From the NCBI GenBank assembly GCA_010645155.1, contig JAAGOF010000300.1, positions 903,051-967,050 of the forward strand: 64,000 nt of DNA, written 5' to 3'. This stretch comes from Tigriopus japonicus (taxonomy: Eukaryota; Arthropoda; Copepoda; Harpacticoida; Harpacticidae). The position numbers and the translations under genes are program-made. Numbering within the stretch: the first letter of the stretch is position 1; each line of letters opens with the position of its first letter. Below are positions 24,154-36,240 of this stretch, in pieces. A model generated the notes under the pieces. That model saw nothing but the letters and a program-made list of their open reading frames with translations. It was not told the origin of the DNA and did not search any database.

Positions 24154-27100
24154 CCAAGCAATCCCTGGCAAATCTATTGCCTCATTCGCCTTCCAATTTG
24201 CTTCCAAAATTCACTAAATGGGCGCGAGACATAAATCACATTTGCAACAAGCAGAGTGTGCGGTATTTCAAGCAACAGGTCGAAATAGTGTGACGTCATG
24301 GCAGGTTTTGGATGGTGGTTGTTTTACGGTATTCTACCAGCTTTAAATAGGGATGCCTTCGTCTTCGTCGTCGTCTTCTTAGTCTTCTGGATGTGCTCAT
24401 TCTCCGTAGTGTCACGTCAGAGCTCAAGAGCTTCCATGGGTTTTACTAGTTCACATACTCGCATAAACGCTCTGCTGCAACACGTCGATGGTTGTGGATA
24501 TTATAGACACTTGGATGCTTGTACCCATTTTGCTTGGCAAGCAAGCAAACGAAGCAGGAAAAGAGAAACAGAGAGAGATGTGTGTAAGCAACGAAGCTCC
24601 ATTGGTACCAATGTATGTAGTCTCATCGACGTCTCCTCATTTTTCAACTCATATTGCATTTTGCTTGGCATGAATTGTACTAAGCCAATAGCCTCGGGTT
24701 GGCGCCAAAACTATCAAGGGTTCCATTTCCAATCAATTTCCAGATCTCTGAAACGAAAGTGAAATTGTCACTTCGAGGAATAGATGACTCTTTGAACCGA
24801 GAATGCCAGCTTGAATTTTGTTGCACCAAATTTGATTGTACTAGACAACGCAATTCGTGTAAAGAAAAGTCAAATACCCCTTGGAAGCAGGTACAGTCTT
24901 GGTTGGTTTAATGTCCTTATAATCTGCTCCACAAGAGCCTGGTGAGGCCGGCCAAGTCTGGAAATGGATCTTTCCCTTAAGAGAGTTGCTACAACAAGCA
25001 CTCGTCTTGGAGGTTTGCAACTTTCAGAGAAGAAATTTGCCATCGATTTTCTTCCTCTCTTCTTCGTGAGAGAATGACAGTGACATTCGGACAAACATTG
25101 GAGCTCCTGTCCGTTTTACTATCATTTTGATTGATAGGAAAGGCTCCAGAGTTTGAAAAATAACTCAGTTTGTCTCAGACAGACGTATGTAGTATGATTA
25201 GGTAATTGTTCCACATATTTTTTTGCATGGGGAGTACTCCCATCACAGGAATTTACTTTTCACTGAGTGCATAATTGTCCTGTACTGCAGAAATTCTCAC
25301 GTATCTCGATGAAAAAGTTCTCAAAGCGCAATAAAGTAGTATTTATGCTAGATTTGGAAAACACTTCTTATTAGATCATGACAGTGCATTGAACAATGTG
25401 AAATAACATGTTGAAGACTATTTGACTTGAAAAGAAAGGCTTGAGAGTTTTACGTGTACAATCAACCCTCCATTAAATGACCATTGCGGGTAAATCAATT
25501 TGTTACTTCGGTATTTCTTTGTCTAGCTATCATGTGAATCTCTCAATTAAGTGAATGCTGCAAATCGTGCTCACTTAATGAAAAGTTAACCTTGTCATTG
25601 ACTTTTCTATTACGAAATCTTGTTTTTGGTAAGATATGAGGTAGAGTGTATTTTTTTCTGCACTACGATGACTTTTCGTGCGAAAGTGGGTTCGATCCCT
25701 TTAACTGGTTTATCCCTTAACTGCCGCCCTAGCAATGAATATTTCGAAGTTCAAATTTAATTTTAAACAACCTTTTAATGTGAAAAATACCAAATATAAG
25801 CCATTGGCAACCAGACGTGGCAAGGCACTGGAACATTCTTTCATGGTACGTATGTTTTGTGGATGTGCTGATTCCTTAACTAACAAATTGACGTTCTATG
25901 TACATAGTTATAGGCATACTTTCTTTTTCGCTAATTGTACAGCTCTCTGTCCAGCACACTCCCAACCTGGCATTTCATGTGAACCACCCAAGGCCCTGAT
26001 TGTTATGGATTGATAATAAAATGAAGTTCGTTTGGCGACTTAATTGGAACCCCAGTTGTAGGCAAATCAATTTCATGTTTATGATTCGTGTCCTCTTTAT
26101 TCATTGAGGGCTCTTCAATCGAATGGTTGTTACCTGGACAGCAAACCCTCTCACAAGACCCATGAGCTTGCAGACGTTCTCCTGATTAAATTTGTATGCA
26201 CCTTGGAGGGCTGTGGTCACAAATGAGAATGTACATGGTTTGATAGGTTTAGTCTTCTAGGTAAAGAATTACTGGTTAACCTCAAATAGGTACGCGTGGG
26301 CCAAATCCTGCCCTAGTTTATATCGAAACCTCGTCACATTCTTATTTGGCCTTCGTGTTGCAAATGGTATTTGAAATCAATAATGGCATTTGCTATCTGT
26401 GCAACCTTTTCGAGCTAAAAGTTTGACATTTAAGCATGTCGGTCAAAACTTAGAAACATATAAGATGAAAGTTGACGTATTTGCTCGCTTTGGTAAGATT
26501 AGTTAGTCCAAATAAAATGAGTTTACTAAGCCTAAGATAGATAAATTTCAAAAAGTGTGCCGAAACTGTTGTTGCCAACACACTCTCTCAAAAATATGTT
26601 AAATCAAGGATTTCTAGAATTTATTTTAGATGCCCTTGGTTAAATCAAGACTTAAGTTGAAGATTCTCCTTTAAAACGGCAAAAAAATGTCCTTAAGAAG
26701 CGACTAAGAAAATTACCTAAAGGACACTTCACTCGAGGAGCCTTCCAATGTCAAGGATTTTGGCCAAAAATGAGGCTTGATTCGCATCACTAGTAGAAAC
26801 ATGTCATTTTTGAAGAATGACAATTTTTGTTTCCAAAGAGAGAATTTTATGTTTTATTCCACTCGCAATAGCGACATAAATCTTTACTTTTGAAGAAAGT
26901 AGAACTCACTTGCAGAATCCATCACAAGTCCAGTTACACCCTCAAACACATGGAACAACACAACCACAAGACTGGAACCGCTCTGGAACCACAGAGAAAT
27001 TACGTGAAAGCGAAGCGTCCTCGAGCGCCCCCAATCATGCTTCAAATTTGCGTTTCCAACGTAGGCTTCTCGAGTTTCAAGTGATATCAGACATTCGAGA

Positions 27101-28708
27101 GATACCAAGCGTGTGCATGCACCTCCGATTTCACTGATGAAGACGGAGGCATTGTTCAGCGCACTCATCTCCCGCGTCCATGTGTATGTAGTGGAGCCAC
27201 TACCCTCCACACCGACCAATTCGTGGCATTTGGATCTACTTTTCGCTCTCTGTTCCAAGAATAAGTTATGAGAGGATTGCTCGAAGAAGCGAACCAAGCC
27301 AAGCAGGGCTAGAGGTGAGCCATCGATTGAACGTGAACATATTTGCAGATTACCAAAAAGAGGAACACCACGAGCCATGCAACAGAGAGACCTGATTTCA
27401 GAGTCAGAGGCTCCTTCTGATTGAGATTGTGAAGAGTGATAAAAATAAATAAATTCCCCTCACAACTAAACTGACTATATGATTGAAAATCTCCAAATTT
27501 GAAAGAAATTGCAAGTTCAATCTTCAATTATTCGATTTGGTCCAATTTGGGGTGTCCACCAAGAGATAAATCGTGGGAGGCACATTTAGCTTTCAAAGCC
27601 AACCATTTCCCACGTTGCCCTTGGAACACAAAATACAAAATAAGGGGGAATGACGCATGGAATGCCCATTACCTATAAATGAATGATGCACTGACTCCAC
27701 GAACCAAAAAATTGGAGAAAGTTGTAAAAAAATAATCACTAGACCAAACTGGTTTTCCCAGTCCTTGCCTCAATGAAAAAAAAAACAAAGTAAAGAAGCA
27801 ACCAAAGCAACACGTGCTTAATCATTAAGCACAAAAAGTGTTTTTTCCAGTACAGTCGGACATTTCGAGTTTAAAGTCAAACTCGTTGTGGATTTATCAA
27901 GACCATGTGGATTTTTGACCTCAAGGTCGGATCTAAAAAAGGTTTAGTACTTTGCATCTGTCACTACTCAAAATAATATTTTCAGATGTTTATTTGACAC
28001 TTTCAGGTAATTTCCTCCATAACAATAAAGATGTATTCAATCAGCTAAGCAAATGTTAGCTTGACTTCAAAACTGATTGATTTTGTTGGTTCATGCATTA
28101 ACCACAAGATAACCGAGAAAAAAATATTTGCTGATATTTTCTTGCCTTCTTTGTTTCATAGCTTACAGTAAATGCTGGAATTTTCAAACTGGTTGGCAGC
28201 AGAAAGACGAAAAGCGGTTAAGCAGCTAAGGGCCAAGGATACGAAAATATCGGCTAATAGCTGAGAACAAGTCATACTAGAGTCTCTAGTCCAGGGGTTC
28301 TCGTATCCCAGGAGCTTTTTAAACAATCGAATTCAAGGATATGGAAATCCGTTTTGCTTTTTTTTTGTTCTTGATTCATGTTCCTCGTGATGATCCAAGA
28401 AGGTTCTGAATATGAAAACTGTTTTGAACGAACAAAATTGAAGTAATTGTGGTTGACATAATAAGTTTACTTCCAAAATTCTCACATATTCGCATAACAG
28501 ATAAACTAACAGCTTGAAATCAGGTTAAAAAGCTGAACATTTGCTTTGTGGGGGACCTCTGAGGTACCGATGGAGGATGACATATATTCTGAATTGAATT
28601 TTTTGAGAATCATCTTTTACCCATGTCAGAGGGAGATCGAGGCCACTTGAAACTAATGTAATGTTTCTTTTCGGTGATATGCATAAATCCTTCATTCTTC
28701 ACCTCAGC
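24154..28708. other. 4.5-kb intergenic stretch without a confident gene
   Basis: Mostly AT-rich DNA. A 164-residue minus-strand frame at 26884-27378 has a clean ATG and lies in a locally GC-richer patch, but shows no domain, no overlap with a splice-consistent gene model and a Ser/Leu-rich translation; it is not called. A stretch near 28255-28325 (CTAGAGTCTCTAGTCCAGGGGTTCTCG) resembles a transposon end of hAT type. Nothing else is supported. Confidence 0.5.
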
Positions 28709-31700
28709 TCATTCATCGGCTGTGGGAGTGCCATCTTTCCCTCTGTGTCCGGGAACAGGCTCACCAGGCCCATCAAATCGATCCCGGTCCCGGTGACGAT
28801 TTTGGTCCCGTCCTCGGTGATTGAGACGATCATCCTCGGATTGGCGTCGATTCCAATGATCACGGTCTCGATGATGGCCCCGATCACTTCCACGTCGATT
28901 GTCTCGACGGTCATGGAAACGATCCCGGCGATCCCTCGGATAATTGCGATCTTCTGAAAAGCGACCCCCTCCGCCACCACCTCTTCGTCGATCGTGTGGC
29001 TGATGTTGTTGATCCTGGGGATCGAAATGCTGCTGTTCCATGTGCCTCCATGGAGGTTCGTTTCGAGGCCCTTCCCATGGATCATCTCCTCGAGTCCAAG
29101 GCCGGTTTTGCTGTCCAGGAGGCTCAAAACCTTGCATCCATGGCCCTTGTTGCTGTTGTTGGGGTGGTTGATGAGGATGATGATGGTGGTGATGATGAGG
29201 ATGGGGATGTTGTTGCTGTAAGGAGTGAAGTGAGGGAGCGCCATTGGCGTGCCAAGAAGGTCCCCCACCTCCCATGTTGGTGACAGGATGATGAGTTTGA
29301 ATTCCAGATGCCACAGGATAGGGCGGTACTGGAGGCATGGCTAAGCCGGATAAATGAGCCCCATGAGTAGTTGAGGAGGGTGTCCCTGGATATGGTGGGA
29401 CTTGAGATTTGGGTAAAGATTTTGTTGGATTACTTTCCATCTCTTGCACCTTGGCCAAAAGATCGGCATCCGACATTGAGCTCAAAGTCGAGGACGGTGG
29501 AGCTTCTTTTTTCCTTGGATCACGGGAATTCGACTGGCCCTCATTTGTACTTGCACCAAAAAGGATGCTGGAGATTGTGCTCGGGAGACCTTGAAAACCT
29601 GGAGCAGCTTTGGCTGAGGGATCAAGGCCAAAAGCCGGTCCTGAGCTCTCAATGAGAGGTTTGCGTTTATCGGCCTGAATAACCGTGGGATCTCCTTGAC
29701 CGGTCAGAGAGGCAATCTCGGCTTTTTCTCTGGCAATTTCCGCGGCCAGTTTCTTCAGTTTGGCTGCAAATACATCATTCGGCGAATGCGGGGGGCTAAA
29801 TGCGGCATCCTCACTCGACTCCATCTTGGCCATTTTCTTTTTCGGACCTTCTTCATGTTCGTCTTCGTCTTCAAGAGGAAAAGCCTTTTCAGGGTCATAG
29901 TCTTCCTCCTCCTCTTCTTCGTCTTCTTCTGAATTTGGATCAGAGAAGGCGTCCATATTGCCGGCCTTGGCTGGGTCGTACTCTTCTTCTTCTTCATCGT
30001 CGTCGTTATCTTCATCAATGATTTTGACCTCAATTTTTCGCTTCTTCTTGGTTGAAGCGTAATTGGTCGTTTTTTCGGTTCGCTTAGCGGCCTTATCTGA
30101 CAAACTGGTGGACGTCAAAGTCTTGGGCCGGATTTTAAAAGCGGAACGTTGTTTCAAGCTGGAAGAACCCTCTGGACGATGACGAACCGTGCGAACCATC
30201 AAGGCCACCAATATTTTTCCCTTTACGTTGTGCAAACCCGGTGGATCTAATGGACGTAGACATTCGGGCAAATCCGTTTCCGTCTCAACAGGAATGACGT
30301 AGCAGTCCTTGACCATTTTACTACAATTGCCGATCACACCCAATCGTGCCTTCTTCTTCAAATAGGAGTAGAAATTCTCATATCCCTGTTTCTCTAACTC
30401 GGAAGCGGCTTCGAGCCTAATCAATAATATTTCTTTCGAGGGTACCTCTGCCAGATCGACAATGTATTTCCAAACTGTATCAGGGGGAATGCGACCTACT
30501 ACTTTGAGAACCTCTTTGGGCAAATCTTGTCGGAGGAAATCGGAGACTCCAGAGAGTCCGAAAGCCTTGATATTGAAGTTGGCAACGTCAGGCATATTCA
30601 CCAGGCCATCCCAAACGAGTGAGGGCAAAGATGGCGAAGGGGCCAACCCTTCATCGCCTTCACTGACAACAATTTCAGGAGTTTTAATGTGTACGGTCGA
30701 GGAGACTTCTTCTGGAGGCGATGATAATGGCATGGAACTGTCATCCCCTAAACGAACCGGCTCCGGTTGACTGACAAGGCTATCACTCCCCGAAGCCATG
30801 GTCTGATTGAATTCGAAGATGGCCTTTTCGGCCTTGGCCATTTTCTCTGAAAATTCCTTTTGCCTTTGAGCCTCTTCTTTTTGTTTGGCCGATCGGATGT
30901 TCTGCATAATCTTTTCCACAGATTTCTCATCTTTGTCCTTTGTTTTCGTTTCAGTTTGCACGTTGTCCTTTGTTGGACTCGACGATATTGTGGTATGACT
31001 CCCAGATGAAGAGCGCTCTTTTGAAGTCTCATCAGAATGAGATTTACTACTGCTTTTGTGAGAATGGTGTCGATGACGCTCTTTGTCAGAGCTACTCGAT
31101 GATTTGTGTGACCTGGACGAAGAGCTTGAGGATTTATCTTTGTCTTTGGATGATGATTTACTAGGACGATGATGATGGTGGTGGTGGTGATGGCGATGGC
31201 GACTACTTGAACTTTCCTTGTCCTTTCGGGAGGAGGTTGACTTCTGATCTCGGCTGCGATCTTTTCCTTCGTTTTTACTTGTTGGTGTTTTCATCTGTAA
31301 ATATAATCTCTCGACATGTTAGCTGTGGGCTGAAACAAACAACCAACTCATCCGCTTCTGGTTAGCGAAATACTCACCTCTCTCTCATCATCGAGAGTGT
31401 CAAGGATCCTTTCCTCTTCCGGCATTTTGATATCGTTCACGTTGACCGACTTATCCGTCTCAATAATTTCCTCGCCTTTATGGCTTTTGACTACGAGTTT
31501 ATTGCCCATGGCCATCATCTCGAGCTCGTGGGATTTGATCTTCTCAATGTCATGCTTCAACTCGGCTTCTCTCCATTGTTGAAGCTCCTTGCTGGCCATC
31601 TCCTCTGGACTCATGTCCACCAACTTCTTTGGACTGATCTTCCCTGAAACGATCTTACGGAACAGGCCGTTGTTCTTTGGATCCTTGATATTAAAAACAA

Positions 31701-34495
31701 GCCGTCGATATTGATTTTTGTACTTAAGGCCGACATCCTTGTTAAAAATCTCATATAGTTCTTTTTCAATCGCTTTCACTAGGTCTTTTAGTTTGCTCTC
31801 GTCAATTTTAACATCCTTGTTCTTTTCAAGTCTGCCTTTCAATGCATCCAAGAGGCCTTTGCAGGCATTTTCTCTCAAAGGCTTGACGTCTTTGGGCTTA
31901 GCGGTAATCATGATTTCCCCTTTAGGCACATGAACGGTCGTTTTTCGGGCAGGTGGGTCGTGGTGTCGTTTGGGCACGTTCACATTGTGTTCATTGGATC
32001 TTCGACGAGCGTCCATGGCTCGCTTCGCATCTTGGCTCTCTCTTCTGGATTCAGATTTACGATTGGAGTCCTTCAGGGAGGCTTGAAGAGTCTCTCGAGC
32101 AGCAGAGAGGCTAGACAAAGCCATCGATTTGTACTCGGCTAGTTTTTGGTTGACTTCGTCGGAGTTCTTGGTTACTTTATCATGAGGTGGAATGATCTTG
32201 GGCCCCCGCTTTGATTTTTCCACATGAACAATAGATTGTTTCTTTTGTGACCTAAGATACAGAGACCATTGAATCAGTACGCACAGTTTATCTTTCAGCG
32301 GGCGCTCTTAGCGTCTTAATTCCTATTAACGAGAAATTCTGGCACAAAGCCCATTTTGGTGTGTGACTTACCCGTAGAACTTGGAGGTGGGCATTGATTT
32401 GGGGATGACCACGTGAAACTCGGTGTGCTTTCTCATCCAATCAGACAAAGTTTTGATGGTTGGAGCACTCGGACCACTGAACATCTGATTTGATTTAGGA
32501 TTCATGACAATGATCTGATTTGTGGCCAAAGATTCATTGCTTGTCTGAAATGTATACCACTCAGGTGCTGTCTTTTATTACTAGACACTTGAAAACACCC
32601 AACTTACCTTGGACGCAAATGCTTTTTTAGCTCGATCTACATGGGCTTCGATGCATTTATCCGAACAATAAAGAGAATGCTCCATGGGCACTTGGTCGCA
32701 CTCAAAGCAAATCTTGCCTTTGGGCTTCTAAAACAAAAAAAAATAACTAATATCCTACATTGCCTTAAACAAAACAAAAAAAAAACGGACGTACCTTTTC
32801 ACCCTCAACGATAGTTTTAGATGAGGTATTGGATACAGCTTTAGTTGAATCGGTGCGTTTTGAAGGGGATTTTTTCTCAATATCTCCCTCATTTTTGACG
32901 ACTAGGGCCTTTTTCTTGGACTCTTCTCGTTCCTTTAACTTTTGGGCTAACTCAATTCTTTGCTTTTCTTCCCGGGCTTTTTCCTCGTCGGTTTTGCATT
33001 TTTCGCAACGCCACTCTCGTCCGTTCTCTTCCATAGTTTTGCCCATCTTCTTTGTGATACCCACACATTTACCGTGGAACCAATCGAGGCATTGATCACA
33101 ACAAATCATAAATCGATTATTGTGCGGCTGCTGGCAGACGCACCAAAGACGTTCGGGATCATCTTCCGAGTTCCAGCCATCCCCTTCATCATCATCCTCG
33201 TCCTCCTCATCGTCTTCCTCTTCTTCCTCGTCTTCCACGTTTTTCTCAACCAGATCCTTTGGCTCAGCGGGCTTGGACTCGGACTCGCGAAGAAATTCTT
33301 CCTGAACATCCGCAATGCCTTCAGCGGGCTTTGTGGGTGGCGCGGGTTCAGGCACACTTTTGACTGCCGGGGTTTTGACGGTTGACCGAGATACGTCAAT
33401 CGTGACAAAATCCCCTTGAAGATGGGCCGGTACCTTTCGCTGTCGTTTAGGCCGCCCAGCAGCCACTGAGGTTTGGGCGGGCGGGACGGGACTAGACGTC
33501 ACAACGGCGAATTTGCCGGTTCCAACGGCGTCTGATTTGGCGGCCACCGCCGAGGTGGTTTGAGGCTCTGTTGGGTGTGCAAAGGCTTCTTTTTCTTTCT
33601 TGAGAAGCGCCTGATTTTCCATTCGTATGCGCTCCGCCTCCTCTTTGATTTCTTTGTCCATTCGGCGTTGACTTCGACGTTTAGGACGACCTGGCGTCGA
33701 CTCGACCGCGGGCCGAGATTCACTTACATCAGGGGACTGCAAACAAAATCGATTTAAAATGGCACGAAATCCCGGTCCAATCGACCTCATCCGTGACGCT
33801 CTTACCGTCGTTGGCCGTTGGGGCGAATGCTCAAAGCTCATTGAGTCACCCGTGGCGTTCAAATCCGGAGCCAGTTCCGAAGCTAATATGTGATCCAACG
33901 GACCGTGTTCGTCGCTCAACATGACATGGCCCAACATGTCTTTGGCCTCGGTGGACTGTAACACGCTCTCCAACTGGCTGATTTGTTCCTGATCCAAGAT
34001 GATGGAATTCGAGGCCGGATTTAAGGCGGCCGGATCATGCGATTCGACTAAGGTGGCATGGGCCAAGAGATCCCGCAAGGCTTGGGCATCACCCGCACTC
34101 GTCCCACCGGGACCTTGGGTCAGATCTAGGGTTTCCATATCGGGGGGTACGAACTCGGCCGCATCTTCGCCGCCGACCGAGGGCGTCTCTTCCAAGTCAG
34201 CGGCATTGGGGGCGGGATCACCCTCGCCCGGACCACCCAATCGGACAATCGTGACCTGCGTCGACGTTTGATTGGAATCTAGAAACACAATGAGAAATCG
34301 CATTAGGCGTGGATGGGCCACCGGATGGGATGGCTTCAACATTCTTTTGACCGTACCAATGATGGATTGAAGGACGTTTTGGTCGTAGAACATCTTTTGG
34401 TTCTCGTCAATCATGATGGTGACGGATTTCTCTTGGCCTGAGGGCGGATCACCCGTGCTATCCGCCGCCGTGAGCGTGTCCTCCGTTTCCATCAT
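28709..34495 (-). CDS. DIDO/PHF3-family transcription regulator (PHD, TFIIS-M, SPOC)
   Basis: Six coding exons: 33806-34495, 32795-33736, 32608-32727, 32372-32544, 31378-32251, 28709-31294; introns 69, 67, 63, 120 and 83 nt; product 1794 aa. About residues 428-477 are a PHD finger (WCVCQQPHNNRFMICCDQC, then WFHGKCVGI and WRCEKC). The 120-nt exon (545-584) has a small Cys motif (CFEC, YCSDKC) like that in vertebrate DIDO1/PHF3. About 765-886 form the TFIIS central domain, which docks on RNA polymerase II. About 1158-1304 are the SPOC domain, which in PHF3 binds the phosphorylated polymerase tail. The C-terminus is rich in His, Gln, Pro and Arg/Asp. Long Ser/His runs and acidic tracts link the domains. 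Expected role: nuclear reading of histone H3 and control of elongating polymerase. The start is the first of two adjacent ATGs. Confidence 0.92.
33737..33805 (-). other. 69-nt in-frame intron without stop in the DIDO/PHF3-family gene
   Basis: Begins GTAAGAGCG and ends TTTGCAG on the minus strand, phase 0, length divisible by three and free of stop codons. Retention would insert 23 residues rich in Arg. It is called an intron because of its strong donor and acceptor, but a retained form is compatible with the frame. Confidence 0.7.
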
Positions 34496-36117
34496 CGTGC
34501 TCGGGATGGACGGAGGGACTCCTCCCGTTGTCCAAATCCAACCAAGGCGACGAAAGTCACTTTAGACGTAATAAGTTGACGGCCCCAATCAAGCAAGCAA
34601 GCAATCAATCAATTAATCACGCACGACGAACGGCCAACATGGTTGCTGGACACGGAGCTCCACCTATCACTCACTCCCTTGAGCCCGTAACACGGCTCCG
34701 AAAACCAATGCAAAATGACGCGATGAATTGGTATGAACGCGAACGGCAAGTGCAATGCCACCAACACAACAACAACGCAAACTCCCCTCAAAGAGGACGA
34801 GGAGCTGTAGTCCCTAATCCAACTACAGACGAGGAGCCCACCAACAACGCGAACACGACCAGCACCACAGTGCATGCCTCAACTCAACTTGGACAGGCTG
34901 GCCAAAATTAGGAAAGACATTTAGTCAGACTCGTTTCGTGCCTCTTGATAGTCCACGTGGATCAAAACGCAGACGTACAAGATGATTGATTAGAACTGAT
35001 GGAAAATTGAAGGAAAATTGATGGGATGAGAGTGCAAAGAGCAACATTGGTGTTAAGAGCAGACCCATTATGTTGGGAAACGAATTTGGCGTTTAACGGA
35101 ACTTTTTAGCTACGCTTTCATTCACAACAAAGACTTGAGCAGCGAGCTCTGTGAGCCATGTGGGGTTGACTGAGGCTGGAGAATCCGGTTATTTTCAGGC
35201 TGAGTTGGCTGAAGTGCACGGGGAAGGAGGAAAGTAGAGCACTGTAATAGTGCTAGAGGAAAGAGGCTCACAACTGTTTTGGCATAGAGTGGATACTCCG
35301 TAGCGGATTATCGAAAAAATAACAAGGTCAAGTTTGGGCTTTGGGTAATGCTTCGCAGTAGGCTTACAATCCGGTGAAATGCGTTCAAATTTTATCATTT
35401 CTTGACTTATAGATTTTATATACTCCCATCCGCATTGTTATACATCAAGTCCAACAAATTGGTACAATTCCTTTCACAGACCTCAAAATTTCCTCTTCCC
35501 AAGTTAGGCTTCGACTAAAACGTAGATTTCTCGACTGCTGATTACCGGACGACCGACCATGCTGAAAATAAAAGAGCTCCATGATTCAAAAGACTTTTCA
35601 ACATTTTTTGTTAATATCTTCGTCCGGCCTTGCCTGTTATTTATCGAGGACAATCAACCTCATCTACTCTTTTTTTAGCGTTGCATTCGTGATTCAGCTG
35701 ACGATGGGGCGGCCATTGTTGTTGTGTTTTGGATCGATCAGCTGTGCAGCAAAAGAGGACGACATCGACAGCCCAGTGGGTGAGTGAGCGAGTGAGTGAG
35801 AGGGAGTCCGAGCGACGTGAATGCGTGTTCGCAGATTTTTCAGCTTTCGATCGGCTGCTGGATTTGTCCCCGGCATCTCCGCTCTGCCGAGAGTGAGGAC
35901 GTGTGTGAGTGCGGGATGAGGGCCGTGGCCAGGCTTGCCTCCCCTCGATTGAGCAGCCCGCTGGTTGTTACTAACTCATTGGACCGAGTGTTGGTGGACA
36001 GACATTTTGGTCGTTCGTTCCTTCGTTCTTGCTGCGGGATTGATTGATTCTCCGATTCTCGGTCGGCTCGTGGATCTCTTGGGAAGTTGGTTGCATTGAT
36101 TCGTGCGTTGGTTCAAG
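34496..36117. promoter_or_regulatory. Divergent spacer between the DIDO/PHF3-like and DAPIT-like genes
   Basis: A 1.6-kb head-to-head region. A 127-residue + frame (34528-34911) is Asn/Gln/Thr-rich, starts next to the DIDO-like gene's leader and has no domain; it is read as 5' flank, not a gene. The part from 35780 to 36117 is GC-richer and probably contains the leader of the DAPIT-like gene. Confidence 0.45.
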
Positions 36118-36240
36118 ATGACCGGTGGCAATGAGGCCTTCTTTAACATCAACACCGTCAAAGGTCGTTATCGTACGTCCATTGCCGCGTTCGGGGCTTT
36201 GGCCGGGATCTACATGTACACCAAAGTGAGATCGCCCAAG
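36118..36240 (+). CDS. DAPIT-like ATP synthase membrane subunit, first coding exon
   Basis: ATG at 36118 opens a 41-codon exon that ends at a good donor (CCCAAG/GTGAGT, phase 0). The peptide has the DAPIT pattern: an aromatic-Asn start (AFFNINTVKGRYRTS), one short membrane helix (IAAFGALAGIYMYT) and the basic end KVRSPK, comparable to YFNSYTLTGR and KLRSKK in vertebrates. DAPIT (ATP5MK/USMG5) is a peripheral subunit at the mitochondrial ATP synthase dimer interface. Full-length members are about 50-60 aa, so only a short tail is missing. Candidate acceptors at 36321 (9-residue tail) and 36388 (2-residue tail) are both weak (AAG), and a stronger one near 36474 gives an implausibly long tail; the last exon is left open. 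Confidence 0.75.

Noticed and set aside
26884..27378. 164-residue minus-strand frame
   Set aside because: Clean ATG and moderate GC, but no domain, no splice-consistent partners, and both strands are partly open; kept only as a note in the intergenic entry.
34528..34911. 127-residue plus-strand frame next to the DIDO/PHF3-like start
   Set aside because: Low-complexity Asn/Gln/Thr-rich translation, no domain, and it lies in the divergent promoter region.
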